From positions 1 through 59,475 of the forward strand of contig NZ_FNAS01000015.1 in the NCBI RefSeq assembly GCF_900101995.1: a stretch of 59,475 nt of DNA. The letters are read 5' to 3'. The DNA comes from Riemerella columbipharyngis. Its GTDB lineage: Bacteria > Bacteroidota > Bacteroidia > Flavobacteriales > Weeksellaceae. Below, one piece after another: positions 1 through 8,871 of the stretch. Position 1 is the stretch's first letter; each line of letters opens with the position of its first letter. Below the pieces are notes generated by a model. The model worked only from the letters and a program-made list of their open reading frames with translations, searched no databases and was not told the origin of the DNA. A program made the translations under genes and the position numbers.

Positions 1-1089
1 CCTGCCTATGCCGACAATTATGTAGTGCCGGCAGAGCATACCGAAGATGGTGTAAGCCGTGTGGTTAATCTCTCATGGCCCGAGCAAGCTTATACCGCTG
101 AAACTAGATTCATTGTAGCAACGGTGAAATCCGTAGGCGGAGATCTGAAAGTTAAAAAATTAGACCTTAATAGCGGTGTGGGGTATGATTATCAGGGTAA
201 CCTATTAGCGCAATTTGATCTTGTAGACCGTGCCACCGTGCAGCTGAGAGCCATCTCGGGTATCCCAGACCGCTGTGCAGGGATACCTACCTCCACTTGT
301 GTGAACTATAGAAGTGGGGCTTCAGACGAAAAAGAGCATAATTTTGTGTATGTGCCCATAACTGATTCTAAGGGACGGATATGGCTGAACAACAATTTAG
401 GTGCCGCTTATACAGATGTAGACAACCCTACCTATTTTAACCCCAATCACCAGGCGGGAGCTTACGATAGAAGAGGAAATTTAACACAAAATCCAGATTC
501 GTACGATCTCGATAGAGATTGGCGTGCTTATGGTTCGCTTTTTCAATGGGGGCGTAAGCCTGATGGGCATGAGCTGATTAAGTGGTCTTCTCACACTCAA
601 GCTTCTCCTAAATACCAAGGAGCGGGAAGTTTGGCAAATTCTCCTGTAGAAGGGGCAGGGACTAATAAGTTTATCCCAGCAAATGATAGTCATGGTACTT
701 GGGTCATTAAAGAGAATGCTTTGTATTCATTTTTCGGGCGATGGTATAATGATTCTGAGAGAAGTAATAATCCGTGTCCTGTTGGTTTCGTTCTACCAAG
801 TTATGAACAATTTGAGAATTATTCTGATATTATTCTTCCGCGATTGACCAAAGATAGACTCTCTAATGGTCAAATACCTAATCAATGGAATTCTTATACA
901 GGCTATTGGACAAGAAACATATGCGGATACCCTACAACGTATTATTATGATTCAGACGGAGAAATACATTATGTATGTCGCGATACTGCTACGGGTGGAG
1001 TAACATCGGTTCATGTTAGAGCTACTAAAGGTCCTTCTGCAATTGCGGCAGGTGCACCTGTACGCTGTATAAAAATTAACAGCAATTAG
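1..1089 (+). CDS. FISUMP-like surface protein, C-terminal part
   Basis: The frame is open from the first base of the window, so this is the 3' part (362 codons) of a longer gene whose start, signal peptide and N-terminal domains lie upstream. The segment contains YGSLFQWGR, then NPCPVGFVLPSYEQF, and ends in APVRCIK. This series is characteristic of the Fibrobacter succinogenes major paralogous (FISUMP) domain, which is common in secreted or surface proteins of Bacteroidota and has no established biochemical function. No C-terminal sorting domain is visible after the RCIK motif. A strong GC-rich hairpin follows 24 bases after the stop. Family assignment is from motifs only. Confidence 0.75.
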   Translation, partial: PAYADNYVVPAEHTEDGVSRVVNLSWPEQAYTAETRFIVATVKSVGGDLKVKKLDLNSGVGYDYQGNLLAQFDLVDRATVQLRAISGIPDRCAGIPTSTCVNYRSGASDEKEHNFVYVPITDSKGRIWLNNNLGAAYTDVDNPTYFNPNHQAGAYDRRGNLTQNPDSYDLDRDWRAYGSLFQWGRKPDGHELIKWSSHTQASPKYQGAGSLANSPVEGAGTNKFIPANDSHGTWVIKENALYSFFGRWYNDSERSNNPCPVGFVLPSYEQFENYSDIILPRLTKDRLSNGQIPNQWNSYTGYWTRNICGYPTTYYYDSDGEIHYVCRDTATGGVTSVHVRATKGPSAIAAGAPVRCIKINSN

Positions 1090-1112
1090 TTTTTTTGGAG
1101 GATATTACATAA

Positions 1113-1140
1113 ACACCCCCTGCCACTTGGCAGGGGGTGT
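1113..1140. terminator. GC-rich hairpin between convergent genes
   Basis: ACACCCCCTGCC pairs perfectly with GGCAGGGGGTGT around a 4-base loop. No T-run follows directly on either strand, so it is not a classical intrinsic terminator. Its place between the convergent FISUMP-like gene and the leftward GT2 gene suggests it ends one or both transcripts. Confidence 0.6.
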
Positions 1141-1288
1141 GGTAAGTTTGATAATGAAAGAAGAAGAGTATGCAGAATTGCGACCTTCTAATAGAAAACT
1201 TAGGAAAAAAGATTAAATTCTCTATTATAAAACCTTTGTTTAATAAAATTTAAACAGATTCTTACGTAATGTGGAAAAACTATTTTTT

Positions 1289-2293
1289 CTATAGTCTGTT
1301 ATATCTTTTTATAAAAACTATAAAACCTAATGAAGTAGGAAGATTGTTAAGTAGAGATTTCTTCTTAATACTCCATTCGTATGTCGGAGAAAAATAGTCT
1401 AAAATACTAAGAGAAGAAAGCGTTTTATAGTTTTTATAAGATTCTTTCCATAGATTTTTGTTTTTTTGAGCTTTCCAATTCATAAGCAGAGTCATGCTCT
1501 TGAAGTTGGTAAGATACTTTAGAATTAAATTTCTGCGGGTAGGATCTTTTTCTTCTTTCAACGCTTTATCTATGTATTGTCCAATGGTAAACCAATTATC
1601 AAAATTCCGTTTCCCACGGTTATGAATGACGGATTTTTTATGAAGATAATAGTTATATGTGATTTTTTCTTTTTTAATAAAGGCTATGCTAGAAAGATGT
1701 AGTGCGGTTTGAAAACTTTGTAATTCATCTTGTGCAAATAGTCCTTTTGTAAAGTATAGTTTGTGTTTTCTTAAAAAATCAGTTCTTATCAATTTATTCC
1801 AAGAAGAGGACGGGTAATCTCCATCAATAAATGCTTTAAGTATTAAGTCGTTTCCTATTATTGATTTTTTATTTGATTTGATTTTAAAAGTGGCTAATTC
1901 CTTTTTTGTTTCTATATTTATTGTTCTTGCATTTCCTGCTACCATTTGTACGGCTTCTTTTTCAGCTCGGGCTACAAAATTGGCTATGCAGTCTGGCGTA
2001 ATGGTGTCATCACTATCTAAGAAAAAAATGTACTTCCCCTGCGCTGTGTCTATTCCTTTGTTTCTTACTACAGATAACCCTAAATTTTTTTCTAAATGAT
2101 AAATTCTCCAATTGCTGAGATTGTGTTTTTGAATAAAATTTTCAGCAATTTCCACCGAATTATCGGGTGTTTGGTCATTGATAAGAGTTACCTCTATATT
2201 TGAATAGCTTTGTGCCAATACAGAGTTTAAGCATTTTTCTAAGAAATCTTCACATTTGTAAATAGGGATAGATATGGTAACTAATGGTTTCAA
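1289..2293 (-). CDS. GT2 family glycosyltransferase
   Basis: 334 residues. The N-terminal 230 residues are a GT-A fold of family GT2: VTISIPIYKCEDFLEKCLNSVL, then LINDQTPDNS for nucleotide binding, then FFLDSDD, the DxD motif that binds the divalent metal and nucleotide-sugar phosphates. It would transfer a sugar from a nucleotide donor at the cytoplasmic face during glycan assembly; donor and acceptor cannot be told from sequence. The only start giving the conserved N-terminus is TTG at 2293. A promoter motif (TACTTTTG) lies 18 bases upstream, so the leader is very short. The gene is transcribed away from the sialic-acid operon and shares its promoter region. Confidence 0.85.
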   Translation of the reverse strand: MKPLVTISIPIYKCEDFLEKCLNSVLAQSYSNIEVTLINDQTPDNSVEIAENFIQKHNLSNWRIYHLEKNLGLSVVRNKGIDTAQGKYIFFLDSDDTITPDCIANFVARAEKEAVQMVAGNARTINIETKKELATFKIKSNKKSIIGNDLILKAFIDGDYPSSSWNKLIRTDFLRKHKLYFTKGLFAQDELQSFQTALHLSSIAFIKKEKITYNYYLHKKSVIHNRGKRNFDNWFTIGQYIDKALKEEKDPTRRNLILKYLTNFKSMTLLMNWKAQKNKNLWKESYKNYKTLSSLSILDYFSPTYEWSIKKKSLLNNLPTSLGFIVFIKRYNRL

Positions 2294-2306
2294 AATTCAA
2301 AAAGTT

Positions 2307-2337
2307 TCTGCAAAAGTACATTTTTTTACTATTTTTG
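2307..2337 (+). promoter_or_regulatory. Promoter of the sialic-acid/glycan operon
   Basis: TATTTTTG at 2330-2337 matches TAnnTTTG. TCTG at 2307-2310, 19 bases upstream, is a plausible weaker -33 element. It lies 15 bases before the acyltransferase start codon. The -33 region falls inside the -7 region of the oppositely directed promoter, so the two may interfere. Confidence 0.6.
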
Positions 2338-2342
2338 CAATA
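2311..2342 (-). promoter_or_regulatory. Promoter of the leftward GT2 gene
   Basis: On the minus strand TACTTTTG (2318-2311) fits the Bacteroidota -7 consensus TAnnTTTG, with TTG 19 bases upstream as the -33 element. Transcription would start near 2304, about 11 bases before the TTG start codon. Confidence 0.6.
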
Positions 2343-2352
2343 AAATAAAGGT

Positions 2353-2880
2353 ATGCTTTTTTTGTCCAGAATAATTATTTATCTTATAAAATTACCCAAT
2401 AAGATCATTTTAAAAAAGAAAAATTTTGATGAGATTAAATTTGGTGATTTTTGTAATTTTAAGTTTTATCCGAAAGCTCAAGTAGAAATCGGGAAAAGAG
2501 TTGATATTAGAAATAACTGTAGTATATTGGTTTCAAATAATGCTGTACTTTCAATAAAAGATGGTTTTTTTATGAATAATTTTTGTTCTATCAATTGTTT
2601 AGAAAAAATAATAATAGAAGAAAATGTGTTATTTGGAGAAGGTGTTAGGGTTTATGATCATAATCATCAGTACGATAGTTTTGGTGTAAAAAAACAGGAT
2701 TTTAATACTGGAACTGTCAAAATTGGTAAAAATTGTTGGCTGGGGAGTAATGTTGTTGTTCTAAAAGGTGTGACTATCGGCGACAATGTTATTATAGGAG
2801 CTGGATGTACTATATATAAAGATATTCCGGCAAATAGCATCGTGATTAACAAGCAAGAATTAGTGATAAAAAATATATAA
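2353..2880 (+). CDS. Hexapeptide-repeat acyltransferase
   Basis: 175 residues, with a left-handed beta-helix made of imperfect [LIV]-G-x4 hexapeptides (VEIGKRVDI, VKIGKNCWL, VTIGDNVIIGAGC). A YDHNH segment in the insert supplies the likely catalytic histidine, as in the maltose/colanic-acid acetyltransferase type. Such trimeric enzymes transfer acetyl from acetyl-CoA to a sugar hydroxyl or amine. First gene of the rightward glycan operon, 13 bases before neuB, so it may acetylate the nonulosonic acid or another residue of the same glycan. The N-terminus is hydrophobic and may associate with the membrane. Substrate unknown. Confidence 0.75.
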   Translation: MLFLSRIIIYLIKLPNKIILKKKNFDEIKFGDFCNFKFYPKAQVEIGKRVDIRNNCSILVSNNAVLSIKDGFFMNNFCSINCLEKIIIEENVLFGEGVRVYDHNHQYDSFGVKKQDFNTGTVKIGKNCWLGSNVVVLKGVTIGDNVIIGAGCTIYKDIPANSIVINKQELVIKNI

Positions 2881-2893
2881 ATAAAGTACAAAT

Positions 2894-3940
2894 ATGAATA
2901 ATCCTTATATTGAGATATGCGGAAGAAGAATAGGAGAGGACTACCCTCCTTTGGTAATAGCCGAAATCGGAATCAATCACGAGGGATCTCTGGCTGTGGC
3001 TAAAGAGATGGTAGATGCAGCCAAACGAGCAGGCGTAGAATTTGTAAAACATCAAACTCATATTGTAGAAGATGAAATGAGTAGTGCGGCAAAATCTGTT
3101 ATACCAGGCAATGCAGAGGTTTCTATATATGAAATTATGCAAAGATGTGCTCTGAATGAGGAAGAAGAAATGGAGCTTAAGGAGTATGTAGAGTCTCAAG
3201 GAATGGTGTTTATATCTACTCCGTTTTCTCGTGCGGCAGCAGAGCGATTAAAAAAAATGGATATTCCCGCTTACAAAATAGGCTCCGGAGAATGTAATAA
3301 TTACCCTCTGTTAGAGCATATTGCTACATTTGGCAAACCGGTTATTCTTAGCACGGGAATGAATGATATAGAAAGCATTAGGAAAGCTGTGAAAATATTT
3401 GATTCTAAGAATGTTCCTATAGCGTTGCTTCATACAACCAATCTGTATCCTACTCCTCCGGAATTGGTCAGGCTGGGAGCTTTTGAACAACTAAAAAAAG
3501 CATTTCCTGATAAAGTCGTGGGGTTGAGTGATCATACGAAAGGTAATCTTGCTTGTTTTGGAGCTGTGGCATTAGGAGCTTCGATTCTTGAAAGACATTT
3601 TACAGATAAAATGGACAGACTGGGACCTGATATTGTCTGTAGTATGGATGAAATCGCAGCGAAAGATCTCATTGAAGGATCGGCACAAATCCAAAAAATG
3701 AGGGGAGGAGAAAAAAGAGCTGCAAAAGAGGAGCAAGTGACTATGGATTTTGCATTTGCCACAGTATGTACCATAAAATCAATAAAAAAAGGAGAGCTTT
3801 TCACCAAGGAAAATATTTGGGTGAAAAGACCTGGAACTGGTGAAATCTTGGCAGAGGAGTATAACAACATTTTAGGAAAAATAGCACTGGAAGATATTCC
3901 TGTAGATATACAAATTAGATATGAACAAGTGGGAAAATAA
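2894..3940 (+). CDS. neuB: N-acetylneuraminate (nonulosonate) synthase
   Basis: 348 residues, the normal length. The enzyme condenses phosphoenolpyruvate with an N-acetylmannosamine-type hexosamine to give a nine-carbon sialic acid. Residues 1-270 form the TIM barrel, with [11 protein letters not shown] near the start, FVKHQTH, STPFSR, YKIGSGE and GLSDHT. Residues about 285-348 form the SAF (antifreeze-like) lid with VKRPGTGEI. NeuB for Neu5Ac and the legionaminic-acid (LegI) and pseudaminic-acid (PseI) synthases are homologous and hard to separate by eye. The partner epimerase and CMP-transferase follow immediately, and no bacillosamine-type dehydratase or aminotransferase is in the window, so Neu5Ac is the simplest reading. 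Confidence 0.9.
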   Translation: MNNPYIEICGRRIGEDYPPLVIAEIGINHEGSLAVAKEMVDAAKRAGVEFVKHQTHIVEDEMSSAAKSVIPGNAEVSIYEIMQRCALNEEEEMELKEYVESQGMVFISTPFSRAAAERLKKMDIPAYKIGSGECNNYPLLEHIATFGKPVILSTGMNDIESIRKAVKIFDSKNVPIALLHTTNLYPTPPELVRLGAFEQLKKAFPDKVVGLSDHTKGNLACFGAVALGASILERHFTDKMDRLGPDIVCSMDEIAAKDLIEGSAQIQKMRGGEKRAAKEEQVTMDFAFATVCTIKSIKKGELFTKENIWVKRPGTGEILAEEYNNILGKIALEDIPVDIQIRYEQVGK

Positions 3941-5066
3941 AAAGAAGATAGTTTTTCTTACAGGTACCAGAGCAGATTTTGGTAAAATTAAATCTCTTAT
4001 AGAAGTACTCGTAGAGTCGGCAGAGTTTGAACCATATATTTTCGTTACTGGAATGCATCTGCAAGAAGAATACGGATATACTTTAGTAGAAATTGAAAGA
4101 TGTGGTTTTCCTCATATAGACACATTTGATAATTTTACCCATGAGAAAACAATGGATTTGACATTAGCCAAAACCATTGACGGGTTTTCGAGGTATATAA
4201 AAATAATAAAACCCGATCTTATCGTGGTGCACGGCGATAGGGTAGAGGCTCTTGCGGGAGCCATTACGGGAGCTCTCAATAACACTCTTGTAGCACACAT
4301 AGAGGGAGGAGAGGTGTCTGGTACGATAGATGAACTTATTAGACATTCTACATCAAAGATGAGCCACATCCATTTCGTGTCTAATGAAGAAGCTAAAACA
4401 AGACTCCTAAAAATGGGAGAATTAGAAGAATCTATATTTACAATAGGCTCTCCCGATTTGGATGTAATGTTCTCTGATTTACCATCTTTGGATTTGGTGA
4501 AAAAATATTACAATATAGATTTTGATAATTATGGAATATTGATGTTTCACCCTGTTACGACAGATTATGCAAACATTCAAGATCATGCCAAAGTTATTGT
4601 AGATGCATTGTTAGAAAGTCAAAAAAAATATATTGTAATTTATCCTAATAATGATTTGGGGAGTAAACTTATACTAAATGAATATGAGAGACTGAAAGGC
4701 AATGCCAATTTCAAAATTTATCCTTCATTGAGATTTGAATATTTTTTAACTTTACTTAAGAATGCAGATTTCATCATAGGTAACAGCAGTGCGGGAATTC
4801 GTGAGGCACCGTGCTATGGGGTACATTCCATCAATATAGGAGATAGGCAAATGAATAGAAGTAGTAATGAAGCCATACATAATGTTCCTTATTCAAAAGA
4901 ACATATACACAAAGCCTTGAATGATATTCCGAAAAAAGCAGACGCTGCTATTGCTTCAAATATGGAGTTCGGAGAGGGAAACAGTAAAAACAAGTTCTTT
5001 GAAATTCTTTCTCAAACTGATATTTGGGAACTTTCTTGCCAAAAACAATTTAGAGATAATTTTTAA
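3921..5066 (+). CDS. neuC: UDP-GlcNAc 2-epimerase (hydrolysing)
   Basis: 381 residues. This enzyme converts UDP-GlcNAc (or UDP-diacetylbacillosamine in the legionaminic pathway) to the free 2-epimeric sugar that NeuB uses. Visible motifs are [15 protein letters not shown] at the N-terminus, [31 protein letters not shown] with the conserved acidic and histidine residues, and [14 protein letters not shown] in the C-terminal nucleotide-binding half. It overlaps neuB by 20 bases and neuA by one base, implying translational coupling. NeuC and LegG are close relatives; context favours NeuC. Confidence 0.9.
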   Translation: MNKWENKKKIVFLTGTRADFGKIKSLIEVLVESAEFEPYIFVTGMHLQEEYGYTLVEIERCGFPHIDTFDNFTHEKTMDLTLAKTIDGFSRYIKIIKPDLIVVHGDRVEALAGAITGALNNTLVAHIEGGEVSGTIDELIRHSTSKMSHIHFVSNEEAKTRLLKMGELEESIFTIGSPDLDVMFSDLPSLDLVKKYYNIDFDNYGILMFHPVTTDYANIQDHAKVIVDALLESQKKYIVIYPNNDLGSKLILNEYERLKGNANFKIYPSLRFEYFLTLLKNADFIIGNSSAGIREAPCYGVHSINIGDRQMNRSSNEAIHNVPYSKEHIHKALNDIPKKADAAIASNMEFGEGNSKNKFFEILSQTDIWELSCQKQFRDNF

Positions 5067-5728
5067 TGAAAAAAATAGCTATAATACCGGCGAGAGGAGG
5101 CTCAAAAAGACTGCCGGGGAAGAATGTTAAGAAACTGGGAGAAATTCCCTTGCTGGCACACAGCATCTTGTATGCTCAGAATTCTAAGGAAATAGACAGG
5201 GTATTGGTCTCTACGGATTCTGATGAAATTAAACATACGGCAGAAAAGTGGAATGCAGAAGTTATTGACAGGCCGGAGGAACTGGCAGGAGATTATACGC
5301 CTACGGTAGAAGTATTGAAACATGTATTGATGCAGATTGAGATAGAAAACTCTGATTATGTTATAACATTACAGCCAACAAACCCATTAAGGCCCGCAGG
5401 ATTATTAGAAGAGGCATTGGCAATTTTTCGGGAAAAACATCTTGACAGTCTTTTTACGGTTTCGGAGAATCGTCATAAATTAGGTAAAATCATTAACGAT
5501 AGGTTTCAGCCGTTTAATTATGCGTTCGGGCAGAGAAGCCAGGATATGGAAAAATTGTATTACGAAAACGGATTGCTGTATATAACGCGTGCGGATGTAG
5601 TTTTAGATGGGAATATTATTACAGAAAATGCATATCCTATGACGGTGTCTCATCCTTTTGCCTTGGTGGATATAGACACACAAGAGGATTTTGATTATGC
5701 CTCGTATTTGTTGAACAAGCAAAATTAG
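5066..5728 (+). CDS. neuA: CMP-sialic acid synthetase
   Basis: 220 residues, the usual size for the catalytic domain alone; the C-terminal esterase-like extension of some NeuA proteins is absent. It couples CTP and a sialic acid to give the CMP-sugar donor. The diagnostic nucleotide-binding signature IPARGGSKRLPGKN is at residues 5-18, followed by VSTDSDEI, LQPTNPLRP and VDIDTQEDF. The start overlaps the neuC stop by one base (TAATG). The next gene has sialyltransferase motifs, so the activated sugar appears to be consumed by the neighbouring product. Confidence 0.92.
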   Translation: MKKIAIIPARGGSKRLPGKNVKKLGEIPLLAHSILYAQNSKEIDRVLVSTDSDEIKHTAEKWNAEVIDRPEELAGDYTPTVEVLKHVLMQIEIENSDYVITLQPTNPLRPAGLLEEALAIFREKHLDSLFTVSENRHKLGKIINDRFQPFNYAFGQRSQDMEKLYYENGLLYITRADVVLDGNIITENAYPMTVSHPFALVDIDTQEDFDYASYLLNKQN

Positions 5729-5729
5729 T

Positions 5730-6794
5730 ATGATGAAGAAAGAATATAAAAATACTTATATAGGTGCTACGGTTTATACTTATTTACTTTTTCTATTGTA
5801 TGTGAAGGATGAGGACATCGATAAGTGTTTCTATTTTTTAACCAAGGATTTTAATAAAGAGTTATTAGATAAAATAGGTGAAGACGGTCTGGTTATAAAT
5901 ACTTACACCTCTTCCATTACTTTATTTGAAAATAAATCTGTTTTTAGAATTATTAACCGTTATTACAATAGGCTAAGAAATGTTCTTATATGGAATAAAA
6001 GCAGATTTTTTTATAAAAAACATTATCCGTTTGTAAAAGATACAAGAATATTTACTCATATGCCTCCGGGGCATTTCTTGATAACAGCCATTGTAGACAC
6101 AAACGACTACACACTTATTGAGGACGGATTAGCAAATCATATTCAGCAGGAGAAACAAAATAAAGAAACTGCAGAAAAGAAAAAAGAAAATATTTTTGAA
6201 ATAGCAATAGAGCTATTTTTTCTACGGATAGAAAAATACAAAGGTATAGCATCAAAGAGACTGGCAAAAAAAATATTTACAAGGAATGATCATAACGATC
6301 CCAAAGTAGAAGTTGTTTCGTTACAAGCATTGTGGGACAATTCTTCCGAAAGGAAAAAGAATTTTATTTTAGATCGGTTTTGTTTTAGACGAGATTTAAT
6401 TGACGGTTTGCAAAAAAGAAGTGTTATTGTTCTTACCCAGCCTTTTTATGAAGATTCCTGGGTCGAGGAGATCCATACAGAGGAGCAAAAAATAGATTTA
6501 TACAGAGCTGCAATAGAAAAAGAAGGAGAAAGCAATGTGATAATAAAAACACACCCTCGCGAGAAGACGGATTACAAAAAGTATTTCCCGGATGCGGTGG
6601 TTGTCAGCCAGCCGATTCCTTTTGAATTATTAGAATTAAATGGTTTGAGGCTTAAAAAAGCATATACCATAAGCTCTACTGCCGCCTTAAACATCAACAC
6701 TCCCGATTGTGAAATTATTCAGATAGAAACGGGAAAAAATCTTATAGGGGAAATAGATTTTAAAAGAATTTGTAAAAATAAAAAGAATGGGTAA
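5730..6794 (+). CDS. Putative sialyltransferase (GT52-like)
   Basis: 354 residues. Three short motifs shared by bacterial sialyltransferases occur in the right order: the D/E-D/E-G motif as IEDG (131-133), the HP motif as KTHPRE (275-276), and the paired serines as ISSTA (315-316). The sequence between them (VIIKTHPRE, then PIPFELLELNG) resembles family GT52; GT38 polysialyltransferases share the same motifs. These enzymes move sialic acid from CMP-sialic acid to a surface glycan. It starts two bases after neuA and overlaps the next glycosyltransferase by 8 bases. No signal peptide or membrane anchor is seen. Function is from motifs plus context; linkage and acceptor are unknown. Confidence 0.75.
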   Translation: MMKKEYKNTYIGATVYTYLLFLLYVKDEDIDKCFYFLTKDFNKELLDKIGEDGLVINTYTSSITLFENKSVFRIINRYYNRLRNVLIWNKSRFFYKKHYPFVKDTRIFTHMPPGHFLITAIVDTNDYTLIEDGLANHIQQEKQNKETAEKKKENIFEIAIELFFLRIEKYKGIASKRLAKKIFTRNDHNDPKVEVVSLQALWDNSSERKKNFILDRFCFRRDLIDGLQKRSVIVLTQPFYEDSWVEEIHTEEQKIDLYRAAIEKEGESNVIIKTHPREKTDYKKYFPDAVVVSQPIPFELLELNGLRLKKAYTISSTAALNINTPDCEIIQIETGKNLIGEIDFKRICKNKKNG

Positions 6795-7710
6795 GTGTCC
6801 TTTAGTATCTATCATTGTTCCAGCATATAATGTAGAGAATTATATAGAGGAAGCGTTGCAGTCTGTTTTGTCTCAGACATATCAGAATTGGGAATGTATT
6901 ATTATAAATGATGGTTCTACGGATAATACCTTAAACATTATTAAAAAATGGAAAGAAAAAGATTCTAGATTTCGTATTTATGAACAAGAAAATCAAGGGA
7001 TTATTAAAACCAGAAATCGAGGGATAGACTTAGCAAAAGGGGAATTAGTTGCATTTCTTGACAGTGATGATGTTTGGCTGCCTTGTCATTTAGAGCATAA
7101 TATTAATAATCTATACGAGAATAATGCAGATTTCGCATATTCAAGGTCATTTCTTATAAAAAATAATATTTATACAAATGATATTGCCAGACCATTAATA
7201 TCTTGCCAAGAAGGAAAATTGGATAAGAAATTTATTCCTCATATGCTTTTTCATAATGAAATAGATACACCGGCAGTGGTATGCAAAAAACAGGCTTTGG
7301 TAGAGTGTAGCAAGTTTTCTTTTGACAAGAATGCGGAAGATTTGCATCTGTGGCTGAAATTGTTGTTTGCAGGGGTTCGTTTTTATAGTTCTAACAAACA
7401 TACAATTTATGTCAGAATTAGAGAAGGGTCTCTGTCTAATACAGATAGAAACTGTACCAGAGATGTATTGGAGGTGGTTTTTAGTTTTAAAAGAGAAATA
7501 CAGAATTTAGGGATAAATTATAACTATTACTTTAGGTTATGGGCTAGAAGATATTTTTTGTTAAAACCAACGAAAAAGCACTATATAGAGGCTATAAATT
7601 ATATAAACTCTATTAGTAGTGATTATTTCTCTGTACTTAGGCGAATTTCTAAATATTTTCCTGAGAGTCTTTTGAAATTGATAGTGTTACAATTACTCAA
7701 ATTGAAATAA
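6787..7710 (+). CDS. GT2 family glycosyltransferase
   Basis: 307 residues. The GT-A domain fills the first two thirds: VSIIVPAYNVENYIEEALQS, IIINDGSTDNT, then VAFLDSDDVW with the DxD metal site. The likely catalytic acid is in the region of AEDLHLWLKL (about 177-186). The C-terminal third is basic and aromatic-rich without a clear membrane helix. It overlaps the sialyltransferase-like gene by 8 bases and abuts the next gene without a gap, so it belongs to the same transcript. Sugar specificity cannot be deduced. Confidence 0.88.
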   Translation: MGKCPLVSIIVPAYNVENYIEEALQSVLSQTYQNWECIIINDGSTDNTLNIIKKWKEKDSRFRIYEQENQGIIKTRNRGIDLAKGELVAFLDSDDVWLPCHLEHNINNLYENNADFAYSRSFLIKNNIYTNDIARPLISCQEGKLDKKFIPHMLFHNEIDTPAVVCKKQALVECSKFSFDKNAEDLHLWLKLLFAGVRFYSSNKHTIYVRIREGSLSNTDRNCTRDVLEVVFSFKREIQNLGINYNYYFRLWARRYFLLKPTKKHYIEAINYINSISSDYFSVLRRISKYFPESLLKLIVLQLLKLK

Positions 7711-8871
7711 ATGAATATTGTATATTTTATACCACATCTAAGATTATCATCCGGTATGGAGAGAGTGCTTAGTATTAAAGCAAATTATTTAGCAGAAAAA
7801 AATAATGTTACTATACTAACATATAGACAATATGGGGCTCCGGTATTCTTTCAATTCAGCCCTAAGGTCAAGATGGTTCATTTAGATATAGAAGATCCTA
7901 CATTTACCCTCAAAGAATATGGTTTTTTCAGGAGAAAGAAAATTTATAGAAGTTTTATAAAAGAGTATAAAAGCAGGGTAGAACAATTTTTGAAAGAAAA
8001 TCCTCAAGATATTTCTATATCTATGGGATTAGGGATAGAGTATACATTTCTTCCACAGATAAAAGACAAAAGTAAAAAAATTATAGAATATCATTTTAAT
8101 TTTAATACAACTTCGTTTTCATGCTTAAAAGAAAAAATTAGCATTAAAAATCTTAAAGCGAAATATAATATCTATAAATTACAAAAAGTAGTCAATAAAT
8201 TTGACAGAATCGTAGTTCTTACAAAAGAAGATGCCGAAGAATGGAAAAGATATTTCGATAAAGTATCTTATATCGGAAACCCTATTACGATTGAATCTAT
8301 CAAAGAAAAACCACAATTGGTAAATAAAAAAGCTATAGCAGTAGGCCGGCTTGCTTATCAAAAAGGCTTTGATTATTTAATAGATGCTTGGAAAATAGTT
8401 GCACAGGAATATCCAGATTGGCATTTAGATATTTATGGAGATGGAGAGCTAAAGGAGGATTTGCAAGCACAGATTAAGGCTTGTAACTTGGAAGAAATAA
8501 TAACGATACATCCTCCGACTAAAGAAATAGAAAAGGAATATCACGATCATTCTATTTTTATATTATCATCAAGGTTTGAGGGCTTTGTTTTAGCTCTTAT
8601 AGAGGCCATGGCAAGTGGATTACCTTGTGTTTCGTTTAATTGTAAGCATGGGCCTAAACAAATGATAAATGACGGAGAAAATGGTTTTTTAGCAGAAGTG
8701 GGAGATGTTTATCAATTAGCAGAAAAAATAAAAAAGTTGATTGGAGATTCTGAATTGAGAAATAATTTTTCTATTGAAGCCATAAAATCAGCACAAAGAT
8801 TTAGTTTAGAAACAATAATGAAGCAATGGGAAAATTTGTTTTTATCACTCAGAAATAATAATAATGTGTAA
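7711..8871 (+). CDS. GT4 family glycosyltransferase
   Basis: 386 residues with the two-domain GT-B architecture. The N-terminal acceptor-side domain has the glycine-rich loop SSGMERVLS (about 12-20). The C-terminal donor domain has AVGRLAYQKGFDYLIDAW, LDIYGDGEL, and the retaining-enzyme E-x7-E element in RFEGFVLALIEAMASGLP. The substrate is a UDP- or GDP-sugar; this subgroup often handles galactose, N-acetylgalactosamine or glucose derivatives, but that is a guess. It starts directly after the stop of the preceding GT2 gene and overlaps the next by 8 bases. Confidence 0.88.
   Translation: MNIVYFIPHLRLSSGMERVLSIKANYLAEKNNVTILTYRQYGAPVFFQFSPKVKMVHLDIEDPTFTLKEYGFFRRKKIYRSFIKEYKSRVEQFLKENPQDISISMGLGIEYTFLPQIKDKSKKIIEYHFNFNTTSFSCLKEKISIKNLKAKYNIYKLQKVVNKFDRIVVLTKEDAEEWKRYFDKVSYIGNPITIESIKEKPQLVNKKAIAVGRLAYQKGFDYLIDAWKIVAQEYPDWHLDIYGDGELKEDLQAQIKACNLEEIITIHPPTKEIEKEYHDHSIFILSSRFEGFVLALIEAMASGLPCVSFNCKHGPKQMINDGENGFLAEVGDVYQLAEKIKKLIGDSELRNNFSIEAIKSAQRFSLETIMKQWENLFLSLRNNNNV

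Noticed and set aside
1154-1216. 20-codon frame with charged residues (MKEEEYAELRPSNRKLRKKD)
   Set aside because: Short, no promoter or homologue recognised, and between two convergent genes; chance cannot be excluded.
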